Assembly: GCF_000631985.1 (NCBI RefSeq)
Contig: NZ_JFYN01000013.1
Coordinates: 62,001 to 126,000 of the forward strand
Direction of reading: 5' to 3'
Source of the DNA: Pseudomonas sp. RIT288
GTDB lineage: Bacteria > Pseudomonadota > Gammaproteobacteria > Pseudomonadales > Pseudomonadaceae
DNA: 64,000 nucleotides
Shown: one piece after another, positions 1 through 9,888 of the stretch
How positions within the stretch are numbered: the stretch's first letter is position 1
Layout: every line of letters starts with the position of its first letter
Notes under the pieces: model-generated
Seen by the model: only the letters and a program-made list of their open reading frames with translations
What the model was told of the DNA's origin: nothing
Databases searched by the model: none
Made by a program: the position numbers and the translations under genes

Positions 1-3000
1 CGCCAGGAACCACAGGCGTTGTTGGGCGAAGGACATCGGCAACGCTTGATCACGCGGTGCCGGCACAATGTCCGGAAGCGCGCTGCGCCCGGCACGATTC
101 AATACTTCAGCGACTGCGCTCAATTGCGCATCGGCAAACAGCTCACTCAACGCCAGTTCGACCCCGAGGCGCTGACGGATCAGCGAGACCATGCGCATCG
201 CCAACAGCGAATGACCGCCTAGTTCAAAAAAGTGATCGTGACGGCCGACCTGCTCGACTTGCAGCACTTCGGCCCAGATCTGCGCCAGTGCGGTTTCCAA
301 CTGGCCTTGCGGCACCGCGTATTCGCGGGTGGGTAGCGCGGCCAGATCCGGTTTCGGCAACGCCTTTCGGTCGACCTTGCCATTGGCGGTCAGCGGCAAA
401 GCTTCGAGCCGGACAAACGCTGCCGGCACCATGTAGTCCGGCAACTGCGCCAGCAGATGCTCGCGCAACTCGCCCACCGCCAGTGGCTCGGCCCCCGGCT
501 GTTCGGTGAAATAGGCCACCAGTCGCGGCTGGCCGGGTTGGTCCTCGCGGGCCAGCAGCACCGCTTCGTTGATACCGGGGAGCTGATTGAGCCGGGTCTC
601 GATCTCGCCCAGTTCAATACGCATGCCACGGATTTTCACCTGGTCGTCGTTACGCCCCAGGTAGTCGAGCGAGCCGTCTTCGCGCCAACGGGCAAGGTCA
701 CCGGTGCGGTACATGCGTGCATTCGGCAAGGGGCTGAAGGGGTCGTGCAGAAAGCGTTCGGCGGTCAGATCGGCGCGGTTCAGATACCCCCGAGCCACCC
801 CCGCACCACCCACGTACAACTCGCCCATGACGCCCATTGGTACCGGGCGTTGCTGCTCGTCGAGCAGGTAAACCGCCGCGTTCGCCACCGGTTTGCCGAT
901 GTGCAACGCGACGCCGACGTCGATACGCCCGGAAGTGGCGACCACGGTGGCTTCAGTCGGGCCATAGTTGTTGATCACGGCGAAGCGCTGGTCGCGGTTG
1001 AACTGGCGCAAGCGGTCGCCACCAATCAGCAAGGTGCGCAAAGTCGGGTGATCGAGGTTCTGGCTGAACGCGTATTCAGCGATCGGCGTTGGCAGGAAGC
1101 TCACCTCCAGCGGTTGCCCGCGCCACCATTCGAGCAACGCGTCGATGTCTTCGGTGCCGTCATGGGTCGGCGCCAAGTGCACCGTCGCGCCCACACACAG
1201 GGCCGGCCAGACTTCCCACGCCATCGCATCGAAGCCAAACCCGGCAAGGCTTGAGGTGTGGCTGCCGGCGCGTAAATCGAACGCTTCACAGTGCCAGTCG
1301 ACCAGATTGGACAGCGTCTGATGCTCGACCATGACCCCTTTGGGCAGACCGGTCGAACCCGAGGTGTAGATCACGTAGGCCAAATGCGCAGCGCTCAGTC
1401 CCGGCACCGCAGGGTTGTGCTGCGCCTGCGCCGGCCATGCGCACAGGTCGACATCGATCACTGGCACGGTCAGCGCCGGTAGTCTCTCGTGCAGATCGCT
1501 TTGAGTGAGCACCGCGACCGGCGCGCTGTCGCCGAGCAAATAGCTGATCCGCTCGGCGGGATGCGCCGGATCGATCGGCACATAGCCGGCGCCTGCCTTG
1601 AGGATGGCGACCAGACCGACCAACGTATCCAGCCCTCGGCGGGCGACGATGGCCACACGATCATCAGGTTTCACGCCTGATTCGATCAAGTGATGCGCCA
1701 GCGCATTGGCCTGGCGATTGAGCTGCAAGTAAGTCAGCGGCTGCCCCGCAAATAGCGCTGCCACGGCCTGCGGACGCTCGGCAACCTGCTCTTCGAAACG
1801 TTGGGCAATCGTCAGCCCTCGGGGGTAGTCAGCCCCGGTCGTGTTGAAGCCCGCCAGCAACTGTTCACGCTCGTGCACCGGCAGGATCGACAACCGGTCA
1901 AAACCCACATGCGGCGTGTGCTCCAGCGCCCCGAGCAACACGCTTAACGCAGCCTGCATGTACCCGCAGATACGCTGCGCATCGATGCCGGCCCCGGCCA
2001 ATACTTTCAGACTGAAGCCTTCACCGAGATCGTCAACGCTGAGGGTCAGGCGATAGTTGGTATGCTCCTCGGCTGCCAGCAATTGCATGCCCTGCCACGC
2101 CGCTTGCACCTCGGCGGATATCGGCCTGACCGGACTGCTGTGACGATAGTTGAGCAGTGTGCTGAACAGCGGCGTGCCCGCCGGCATCGCACTGCACTGC
2201 TGCACCTGCGCCAGTTGCGCGTGCTCATGAGCGAGTAGCTGACTCAGGCGTTCATGGGTGGCCAGCGCCGCCCCTTTGACGCTGTGCGCATTGAGTTCGA
2301 TGCACAGCGGCAAGGTGTTGATGAACACACCCAGCGCCCGCTCCGAGCCTTCGCCGCCCTGCAATCTGCCAAGCAACACCGTGCCGAACACCACGGCGTC
2401 GCGCCCGGACAATTGCCCCAGCACCTGCGCCCAGGCGAGGTGCATCAGGCTGGCGGCGCTGACACCCAAGCGCCGTGCCTGTTGCCGGACGCTGTGACTG
2501 AGTGTGTTTTCCAGCATCAACTGCGCTTCCTGCGCGGGACCGTCATGGGCAAGATGTTGACCGTAGGGCAAGGTCGGCTCATCGATGGCGCCGAGCATTT
2601 CGCGGAAGAAGCTATCGTGCTCTTGCTCACTCAGACCGGCCTGGGTGTGCGCCACGTAATTGCGATACGGCACCGGTTCGCTCAAGTGCCCGGTGCTGCC
2701 GAGCAGAAACGCCTGCATCTCGTGCTGCAACACCTCAAGTGCCACGTGATCCATGACCAAATGATGGAATAGCAGCAATGCCACCACGCGTTGATTGAAC
2801 ACATCGCGGCTATATACCACGCGCATCAGTGGTGCCTCGGTGACGGGCATGCGGTAGTTATCGACGGTGAATCGGTTACGCAACTGGCTCAGTACGTCCC
2901 CCCCTTCGGTGTCCGGTTCCAAGGCCTCGCAGCTCAGCGAAGCCTGACGCCAGACCACTTGCACCGGCTCCTCCAGCCCCTCCCAGAACAGCGAAGTGCG

Positions 3001-6000
3001 CAGAATGTCCTGGCGCTCGATCACCCGTTGCAGCGCATCGGTGAAGGCCTGCAAACGCTGTTCGTCGGCGAAGGCAAACTGCGCCTGCAGCACATACGGG
3101 TCGCCCTGCGCGGCCGACAGATGATGGAACAGGATGCCGGTCTGCAAAGGCGCCAGCGGGTAGATATCCTGAACGTTGCGGGCACCGCCGGGGACACTCG
3201 CAACGATGCGGTCAATCGTCGCTTGATCCAGCGTCACCAGTGGCAACAATTCAGGCGTGATACGCGTGCAGTCCGCCGGGACAAGGTTTGCCGCCACTGC
3301 CGCATCGGGTTCTCCACCTACCGCCCCTGCCAATGCGGCCAGCGTCGGTTGGCCGAACAGCACGCGAATATCCGCCGACAGGCCGGCCCGGCGCATGCGT
3401 GCAACCAGATTGACCGCCAACAGCGAGTGGCCGCCCAGCTCGAAGAAATGATCAAAGCGCCCGACCCGCTCAACCTTCAGCAGCTCGGCCCAGATCCCGG
3501 CGATGACGGTTTCGACTTCACCGATCGGGGCTTCATATTCGCGGGTCAACAGTGCAGTCTGATCCGGAGCCGGCAAAGCCTGTCGGTCCAGTTTGCCGTT
3601 GGGGCTCAGCGGCAAGGCCGGCAAATGCACAAACACGGCAGGCACCATGTAATCCGGCAGATGCTTGAGCATTTGGCTGCGTAGCTGATCGTTCTCCAAA
3701 CACTCGCCGCTGTAATACGCCACCAGCCGCTGATCGCCCGCCACATCTGCACGGGCTAGCACGGCCGCTTCGCGCACGCCGTCGACATGCGCCAGATGCG
3801 CCTGAATCTCGCCCAGCTCGATACGCAAACCACGGATCTTGACCTGATCGTCGTTGCGCCCCAGATACTCGATATTGCCATCGGCCAGATACCGCGCGAC
3901 GTCGCCGGTGCGGTACAAGCGCGCGCCAGACTGATCACTGAACGGGTCGTCGAGGAAGCGTTCGGCCGTCAGCTCAGGCCGATGCAGATAACCCCGTGCG
4001 ACCTGCACGCCGCCGAGATACAGCTCGCCGACCACACCCAATGGCGTCGGTTGCTGATGAGCATCGAGGATGTACACGCGGGTGTTGCACAGCGGTTTGC
4101 CAATCGGCGGCGCGCCTTGCGGTACCGGCGAATGAGGTTCCAGCGTCCACACGGTGCTGTCGACAGTGGCCTCGGTCGGGCCATACACGTTGTGCAGGCG
4201 CACCTGCGGCAGACGCTCGCGCACGCTGCGCACCAACGCGGCGGTCAGCTCACCGCCACCACAGAACACATCGCTCAGACTGCTGCATTCACCGACGTCT
4301 TCCACTTCCAGGAATGCCTGCAACAGCGCTGGTACGAACTGGATGACATTGACCTGTTGCTCACGAATCAGCTGCACCAGCGCGGCCGGATCGCGGTGGT
4401 CGTCCGGCCCGGCGAGAACCAGACGCATGCCGCAGCTCAACGGCCAGAACAGCTCCCACACCGAGGCGTCGAAGCTGAACGGGGTTTTCTGCAGCAGCGC
4501 GGCGCCGGTAGAAAGCGCACACAGCCCGGCGCTCCAGTGAAGCAGATTGTCCAGGTTGCGGTGCTCGACCATCACGCCTTTCGGCGTGCCAGTGGAGCCG
4601 GAGGTGTAAATCACATAAGCCAGGTTCGCGGCACTCAAGTCCGGCACCCACGGATTGCTCTGCGCCAGGTCTTGCCAGGTGCACTGGTCGAAATCGACCC
4701 GCACGCCCGCCCACTCGCCGATCAGCGCGCGCGTCGGCGCATGCACCAGCACCGCCACTGGTGCGCTGTCCTCAAGCATGTAGGCCAGACGTTCGGCAGG
4801 ATACCCCGGATCGAGCGGCACATAAGCGCCGCCAGCCTTGAGAATCGCCAGCAGACCGACCAGCAATTGCGGCCCGCGCTCGACGCAGATCGCCACCCGC
4901 GCATCGCTGCCCACACCGCACTGGCGCAGGTGATGGGCGAGTTGGTTGGCACGGCGGTTCAACTCTGCATAACTCAAACGCAATTCACCGGCCACCACGG
5001 CATCAGCGTCTGGCGTGCACAACACCTGCGTTTCGAAGCGACCATGAACGGTCTGCTCGAGATCGTGGGGGACGGCGGTTGCGTTCAGATCGAACAGCAG
5101 ATGCTGACGCTCGTCCTCCGCCAACAACGTCACCTGCTCCAGCACCGCTTGATCATTGTTGACCATCGCCTGCAATAGTCGCTGGAAGTAACCGACGTAA
5201 CGCTCGATGGTCGACTCATCGAACAAGGCGACGGCGTACTCCAGCACACCGCGAATCCCGCCCGGCGCCTCCGCCAGCGTCAGCGATAAATCGAATTTGG
5301 CAAAGTGGCTCGGCTCAGCGACGCTTTCCAGCGTCAGCTCGCCCAAACTCAGGCTGGCGCCGTGGCCGCTGTCCCAACTGAACATCGCTTGGAACAACGG
5401 GCTGTGCGCCATGCTACGCACGGGCCGGGTGATTTCCACCACCTGCTCGAACGGCAGATCCTGATGCACCTGCGCTTGCAGGGTTTGCGTCTTGACCCGC
5501 GCCAGCAGCGCTTCGACGCTCAGCTCGCCCGAGGTGTCGATGCGCAGCGCCAGGGTGTTGACGAACATGCCGATCAGGCCTTCGATCTCGGCGCGGGTGC
5601 GGTTGGCCACCGGCGATCCGATCACCACTTCAGCTTGCCCGGACAAGCGGCTGAGCAGCATCGCCCAGGCACTCATCAGCGTCATGTACAGGGTCACGCC
5701 GTGGCGCTGGCCCAGGGCTTTAAGCCCGGCGCTCAAGCGTTCGTCGAGCACTACGGCGACGCTGCTGCCGGCATAGTCCTGCTGCGCCGGACGCGGCCGA
5801 TCGGTCGGCAGCATCAGCAGCGCCGGGGCGCCGGCGAGGGTCTGTTGCCAGTACTCGCTCTGGCGTTGCAACACCTCGCCGCTGAGCCAGCGTCGTTGCC
5901 ACACCGCGTAGTCGGTGTATTGCAGCGCCAGCGGCGGCAATGGATCCGGCTGACCGTGACTGAACGCCTGGTACAGCGCCATCAGTTCGCGGGTCAAAAC

Positions 6001-9000
6001 GCCCATCGACCAACCGTCAGAGATGATGTGGTGCAGGGTCAGCAACAGCACATGGTGATCGTCGGCCAGGCGTACCAGTCGTCCACGAATCAACGGATCG
6101 TCCTGCAAGTCGAACGGCCCCGAGGCTTCGCCCTGAATCAGCGCCTGCAGGGTTTCCTCAGGCTGCGGGTGCTGGCGCAGGTCTTCGACCCGCAGCAGCA
6201 GACCGGTGTCCACCGGGGCGATCAGCACCTGCGCTTCGTCGTTGAATTGCGCGAAGCGGCTGCGCAGGGTTTCGTGACGGGCGACGATCCGCGCCAGTGC
6301 GCGTTGCAGCGCCGCGTCGTCGAGACGGCCACGCAGCCGCAGGGCCACGGGAATGTTGTAGGCGGTGTTGGCGCCTTCCATTTGCGCGAGGAACCACAAG
6401 CGTTGCTGGGCGAACGACAGCGGCAACGCGCCGTCACGGGCGACGGGCACAATCTGCGGCTGGGCACAGCGTCCGGCCTCGTTCAGGACTGACGCGACCG
6501 CCGCCAGTTCGGCGTTGGCGAACAGATCGTTCAGCGCCAGCTCGACACCCAGGCGCTGGCGAACTTGCGACACCATGCGCATCGCCAGCAGCGAATGCCC
6601 GCCGAGTTCGAAAAAGTGATCCTGCCGCCCGACCCGCTCGACCTGCAGCACATCGCCCCAGATTTGCGCCAGCGCGGTTTCCACCTCGCCTTCGGGCGCC
6701 GCGTATTCACGGGTGAACAGCGCTGCGAGATCCGGCGCCGGCAAGGCCTTGCGGTCGACCTTGCCGTTAGCGGTCAGCGGCAGCGCGGCGAGTTTGACGA
6801 ACGCCGTCGGCACCATATATTCCGGCAAACGGTTGAGCAGTTGCGCGCGCAACTCGCCCACCGGCAGCGCTTCGACCTGCGCCTGTTCGGTGAAGTAGGC
6901 CACCAGTCGCGGCTGGCCGGGTTGGTCTTCGCGGGCCAGCAGCACCGCCTCCTGAATCCCCGGCAACTGGTTGAGGCAGGTTTCGATCTCGCCCAGCTCG
7001 ATGCGCACGCCGCGGATCTTCACCTGATCATCGTTGCGCCCCAGGTACTCGAGGTTGCCGTCCTCGCGCCAGCGTGCGAGATCGCCGGTGCGGTACATCC
7101 GCGCATTCGGCAAGGGACTGAACGGGTCACGCAGAAAGCGCTCGGCGGTCATTTCCGGGCGATTCAGATAGCCACGGGCGACCCCGGCACCGCCAACGTA
7201 CAACTCGCCAGCCACCCCAAGCGGCACCGGGCGCTGTTGTTCGTCGAGCAGGTACACCGTGGCATTGCTCAGTGGTTTGCCGATGTGCAGCGCGTCGCCG
7301 CTTTGCACCAGACCAGAAGTCGCGACCACCGTGGCCTCGGTCGGGCCGTAGTTGTTGATCACGTCGAAATGCTGGTTGCGATTGAACTGGCGCAAGCGGT
7401 CGCCGCCGATCAGCAGCGTGCGCAGGGTCGGGTGTTCGAGGTTCTGGCTGAAGGCGTATTCGGCCACCGGCGTCGGCAGGAAGCTCACGTCCAGCGGCTG
7501 CGCGCACCACCACGCCAGCAAGGCATCGATGTCTTCGCCGCCCTCGTGGGTCGGCGCCAGATGCAGGGTCGCGCCCGCGCACAGCGCCGGCCAGACTTCC
7601 CAGGCCATCGCATCGAAACCGAAACCGGCGAGGCTTGAGGTGTGACGCCCGGCGCACAGATCGAATGCCGTGCAGTGCCAGTCGACCAGATTGCTCAAGG
7701 TGTGATGCTCGACCATCACCCCCTTGGGCAAACCAGTGGAGCCGGAGGTGTAGATCACGTAGGCCAGGTTTTCGGTGCTCAGGGCCGGTACCTGCGGGTT
7801 TTGTGTGGCAGTCAGTGGCCAAGTGCAGTGATCGAGATCGAGCACCGGCACGTTCAGCGCCGGCAGTCGCTCGCGCAGATGGCTTTGGGTCAGTACGGCG
7901 ACGGGCGCGCTGTCGTCGAGCAGGTAGTTCAAACGCTCCGCCGGATGCGCCGGATCAATCGGCACGTAACCGGCGCCGGCCTTGAGGATCGCCACCAGTC
8001 CGACCAGGGTGTCCAGCCCACGGCGGGCGACGATCGCCACGCGATCATCCGGCTTCACGCCCAAACCGATCAGATGCTGTGCCAAGGCGTTGGCCTGAGA
8101 GTTGAGTTCGGCGTAGGTCAGTTGCGCGTCGGCAAACACTGCCGCCAGCGCCTCCGGCCGTTCGGCGACCTGCGTCTCGAAACGTTGCTGGAGGGTCTGT
8201 GCGGTCGGGAAATCCACATGGGTGGCATTGAAGTCGAGCAGCACCTGCGCAAGTTCCGCCGCCGGCAGGATCGGCAGTTGATTGACCGGCGTCTGCGGCG
8301 CTTGCTCCAGCGCGAGCACGAGGGTTTCCAGCGCGCAGTGCAGGTAGTCGCAGATGCGCTGCGGATCGGTTTGCGTGCTGGCCAGCAAGGTCAGGCTGAA
8401 GGCGTCGCCGAGATCATCGACACTCAGGGTCAGCGGATAGTTGCTGCGCTCTTCGGAATGCAGAGTGGTGATGCCCTGCCACGCAGCGAGGGTTTCGGCG
8501 CTGGCGGTGGCGACGTTGTGGCTGTGACGATAATTGAGCAGCGTGCTGAACAGTGGCGTCGGCGCCACCACGTGGCTGCAGCGCTGGGCCAGGACCAGCG
8601 GTGCGTGTTCGTGACGCATCAGCGTGGTCAGCCGGGCGTGGGTGGCGTTGACTGCCGCGCACACATCCTGCCCGTCGATATTCACCCGCAACGGCAAGGT
8701 GTTGATGAAAATCCCCAGCGCCCGGTCAATCGCTTCGGCGCCTTGCATGCGGCCCATCAGCACCGTGCCGAACACCACCTGCTGCTTGCCGGTCAGCGCG
8801 GCCAGTACCTGCGCCCAGCCGAGGTGGAACAGGCTGGCGACACTGACGCCGAGCGTCCGTGCCTGCGCCCGCAAACGCTGGCCCAATAGCGCCGCGACCG
8901 GCACGCTGAGTTCGATGATTTCGCTGCCGTCACCTTGCACATCCTGCAGGCCGTAAGGCAGCGTCGGTTCATCGACGTCGCTGAGCATCTCGCGGAAAAA

Positions 9001-9888
9001 CGCCTCGTGCTCGGCCTCGCTGACGCCCAGACGCGCCTGCGCCACATAGTTGCGAAACGGCACCGGGCGCCCAAGCAGCTCACGCTGCCCGGTGAGGCAG
9101 GCGCGCATTTCGTGGCGCACCACGTCGAGGGCCGAGTGGTCGAGCGCCATGTGATGGAACAACAGCGTGGCGATCACCCGTTGCCCGGCCTCATCCCAGG
9201 CGTGGGCCAGACGCATCAGTGGTGCCTGGGTAACGTCGAGGCGGAAGTGCCGGGCGTCGAAGCGCTCATGCAGATACGCCAAAACGTCGCTGGCGGCGTC
9301 TGGCAGCGTCACGTCTTCCACCGGCAGTTCGGCCCGGCGCCAGACCACCTGCACCGGCGCATCCAGTCCTGCCCAATGCACAGCGGTGCGCAGAATGTCA
9401 TGGCGATCGATCACTGCCTGCAGCGCTTGAGCGAACGCTTGAAAACGCTCACGGCTGGCGAAGGCGAAATGCGACTGCATGACATACGGATCACCGTCAC
9501 CGCCACTGACGTGGTGATACAGGATGCCTTCCTGCAGCGGCGCCAGCGGGTAGATGTCCTGCACGTTGGCTGCGCCGCCGGGGACTTGTGCGACGAGGTG
9601 ATCGATGGTCGCCTGGTCGAGCTCGACCAGCGTCAGCATTGCCGGGGTGATGCGCGTGGTGCCCGGGACGATGCCGTTGGCCGGCACCTCGACCTGGCCA
9701 TGCTTGCTGGCCGAGTACTGCCCGGCCTTGATCAGTTCGATCAGCGCCGGTTTGTGCTCACGCAACTGCGCCAGCAACGCCGGGTCGTTCAACGCCTGCT
9801 TGTTGCCGTTGACCCGCAACTGGTCGTCCGCGACCGCCAGCTGAATATCTTTAGCCTTCAATGTGGCCAACAGTTCGATCACGTTCAC
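1..9888 (-). CDS. NRPS3: lipopeptide synthetase, modules 7-9 and start of 10 (partial)
   Basis: Third synthetase gene of the lipopeptide cluster; it lengthens the peptidyl chain handed over by NRPS2. The frame is open from a GTG at 9888 to the window edge (3296 codons), so the 3' end is missing. The GTG overlaps the TGA of NRPS2 (GTGA, 9885-9888), which implies translational coupling. Residues 1-60 resemble a TubC-type docking domain. Then come dual C/E-A-T (T-domain Ser1099), LCL C-A-T (Ser2155), dual C/E-A-T (Ser3227), and the first residues of a fourth C domain of LCL type (SFAQQRLWFL at the edge). Pocket residues read Leu, Gln and Leu. No thioesterase is in view; related systems carry tandem TE domains at the end of this gene, which would lie to the left. 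Confidence 0.95.
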   Translation of the reverse strand, partial: MNVIELLATLKAKDIQLAVADDQLRVNGNKQALNDPALLAQLREHKPALIELIKAGQYSASKHGQVEVPANGIVPGTTRITPAMLTLVELDQATIDHLVAQVPGGAANVQDIYPLAPLQEGILYHHVSGGDGDPYVMQSHFAFASRERFQAFAQALQAVIDRHDILRTAVHWAGLDAPVQVVWRRAELPVEDVTLPDAASDVLAYLHERFDARHFRLDVTQAPLMRLAHAWDEAGQRVIATLLFHHMALDHSALDVVRHEMRACLTGQRELLGRPVPFRNYVAQARLGVSEAEHEAFFREMLSDVDEPTLPYGLQDVQGDGSEIIELSVPVAALLGQRLRAQARTLGVSVASLFHLGWAQVLAALTGKQQVVFGTVLMGRMQGAEAIDRALGIFINTLPLRVNIDGQDVCAAVNATHARLTTLMRHEHAPLVLAQRCSHVVAPTPLFSTLLNYRHSHNVATASAETLAAWQGITTLHSEERSNYPLTLSVDDLGDAFSLTLLASTQTDPQRICDYLHCALETLVLALEQAPQTPVNQLPILPAAELAQVLLDFNATHVDFPTAQTLQQRFETQVAERPEALAAVFADAQLTYAELNSQANALAQHLIGLGVKPDDRVAIVARRGLDTLVGLVAILKAGAGYVPIDPAHPAERLNYLLDDSAPVAVLTQSHLRERLPALNVPVLDLDHCTWPLTATQNPQVPALSTENLAYVIYTSGSTGLPKGVMVEHHTLSNLVDWHCTAFDLCAGRHTSSLAGFGFDAMAWEVWPALCAGATLHLAPTHEGGEDIDALLAWWCAQPLDVSFLPTPVAEYAFSQNLEHPTLRTLLIGGDRLRQFNRNQHFDVINNYGPTEATVVATSGLVQSGDALHIGKPLSNATVYLLDEQQRPVPLGVAGELYVGGAGVARGYLNRPEMTAERFLRDPFSPLPNARMYRTGDLARWREDGNLEYLGRNDDQVKIRGVRIELGEIETCLNQLPGIQEAVLLAREDQPGQPRLVAYFTEQAQVEALPVGELRAQLLNRLPEYMVPTAFVKLAALPLTANGKVDRKALPAPDLAALFTREYAAPEGEVETALAQIWGDVLQVERVGRQDHFFELGGHSLLAMRMVSQVRQRLGVELALNDLFANAELAAVASVLNEAGRCAQPQIVPVARDGALPLSFAQQRLWFLAQMEGANTAYNIPVALRLRGRLDDAALQRALARIVARHETLRSRFAQFNDEAQVLIAPVDTGLLLRVEDLRQHPQPEETLQALIQGEASGPFDLQDDPLIRGRLVRLADDHHVLLLTLHHIISDGWSMGVLTRELMALYQAFSHGQPDPLPPLALQYTDYAVWQRRWLSGEVLQRQSEYWQQTLAGAPALLMLPTDRPRPAQQDYAGSSVAVVLDERLSAGLKALGQRHGVTLYMTLMSAWAMLLSRLSGQAEVVIGSPVANRTRAEIEGLIGMFVNTLALRIDTSGELSVEALLARVKTQTLQAQVHQDLPFEQVVEITRPVRSMAHSPLFQAMFSWDSGHGASLSLGELTLESVAEPSHFAKFDLSLTLAEAPGGIRGVLEYAVALFDESTIERYVGYFQRLLQAMVNNDQAVLEQVTLLAEDERQHLLFDLNATAVPHDLEQTVHGRFETQVLCTPDADAVVAGELRLSYAELNRRANQLAHHLRQCGVGSDARVAICVERGPQLLVGLLAILKAGGAYVPLDPGYPAERLAYMLEDSAPVAVLVHAPTRALIGEWAGVRVDFDQCTWQDLAQSNPWVPDLSAANLAYVIYTSGSTGTPKGVMVEHRNLDNLLHWSAGLCALSTGAALLQKTPFSFDASVWELFWPLSCGMRLVLAGPDDHRDPAALVQLIREQQVNVIQFVPALLQAFLEVEDVGECSSLSDVFCGGGELTAALVRSVRERLPQVRLHNVYGPTEATVDSTVWTLEPHSPVPQGAPPIGKPLCNTRVYILDAHQQPTPLGVVGELYLGGVQVARGYLHRPELTAERFLDDPFSDQSGARLYRTGDVARYLADGNIEYLGRNDDQVKIRGLRIELGEIQAHLAHVDGVREAAVLARADVAGDQRLVAYYSGECLENDQLRSQMLKHLPDYMVPAVFVHLPALPLSPNGKLDRQALPAPDQTALLTREYEAPIGEVETVIAGIWAELLKVERVGRFDHFFELGGHSLLAVNLVARMRRAGLSADIRVLFGQPTLAALAGAVGGEPDAAVAANLVPADCTRITPELLPLVTLDQATIDRIVASVPGGARNVQDIYPLAPLQTGILFHHLSAAQGDPYVLQAQFAFADEQRLQAFTDALQRVIERQDILRTSLFWEGLEEPVQVVWRQASLSCEALEPDTEGGDVLSQLRNRFTVDNYRMPVTEAPLMRVVYSRDVFNQRVVALLLFHHLVMDHVALEVLQHEMQAFLLGSTGHLSEPVPYRNYVAHTQAGLSEQEHDSFFREMLGAIDEPTLPYGQHLAHDGPAQEAQLMLENTLSHSVRQQARRLGVSAASLMHLAWAQVLGQLSGRDAVVFGTVLLGRLQGGEGSERALGVFINTLPLCIELNAHSVKGAALATHERLSQLLAHEHAQLAQVQQCSAMPAGTPLFSTLLNYRHSSPVRPISAEVQAAWQGMQLLAAEEHTNYRLTLSVDDLGEGFSLKVLAGAGIDAQRICGYMQAALSVLLGALEHTPHVGFDRLSILPVHEREQLLAGFNTTGADYPRGLTIAQRFEEQVAERPQAVAALFAGQPLTYLQLNRQANALAHHLIESGVKPDDRVAIVARRGLDTLVGLVAILKAGAGYVPIDPAHPAERISYLLGDSAPVAVLTQSDLHERLPALTVPVIDVDLCAWPAQAQHNPAVPGLSAAHLAYVIYTSGSTGLPKGVMVEHQTLSNLVDWHCEAFDLRAGSHTSSLAGFGFDAMAWEVWPALCVGATVHLAPTHDGTEDIDALLEWWRGQPLEVSFLPTPIAEYAFSQNLDHPTLRTLLIGGDRLRQFNRDQRFAVINNYGPTEATVVATSGRIDVGVALHIGKPVANAAVYLLDEQQRPVPMGVMGELYVGGAGVARGYLNRADLTAERFLHDPFSPLPNARMYRTGDLARWREDGSLDYLGRNDDQVKIRGMRIELGEIETRLNQLPGINEAVLLAREDQPGQPRLVAYFTEQPGAEPLAVGELREHLLAQLPDYMVPAAFVRLEALPLTANGKVDRKALPKPDLAALPTREYAVPQGQLETALAQIWAEVLQVEQVGRHDHFFELGGHSLLAMRMVSLIRQRLGVELALSELFADAQLSAVAEVLNRAGRSALPDIVPAPRDQALPMSFAQQRLWFLA
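90..3309 (-). other. NRPS module 9: C/E-A(Leu)-T
   Basis: The C domain carries FHHLSAAQGDPY (dual C/E type), so Gln8 should be epimerised to D. The HHLVMDH catalytic motif is present. The A pocket reads DAWFLGNVVK, Leu. T-domain Ser is at 208-210. The C domain that follows at the window edge is LCL type, so Leu9 should remain L. Boundaries are approximate. Confidence 0.83.
3310..6474 (-). other. NRPS module 8: LCL C-A(Gln)-T
   Basis: This is the only complete ordinary LCL-type C domain in the cluster: it starts SFAQQRLWFLAQ and has HHIISDGWS as its catalytic motif, with no elongated HH...GD motif. Residue 7 should therefore stay L. The A pocket reads DAWQFGVVDK (FDASVW, IQFVP, FCGGG, NVYGPTEATVD), a Gln code. 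T-domain Ser is at 3424-3426. Boundaries are approximate. Confidence 0.82.
6475..9888 (-). other. NRPS module 7: docking-C/E-A(Leu)-T
   Basis: The C domain has the elongated N-terminal motif YHHVSGGDGDPY, the mark of dual condensation/epimerisation domains, so residue 6 should be D. The A domain reads DAWFLGNVVK at the ten Stachelhaus positions (FDAMAW, SFLPTP, LLIGGD, NNYGPTEATVV), the Leu code of Pseudomonas lipopeptides. T-domain Ser is at 6592-6594. Boundaries are approximate. Confidence 0.85.
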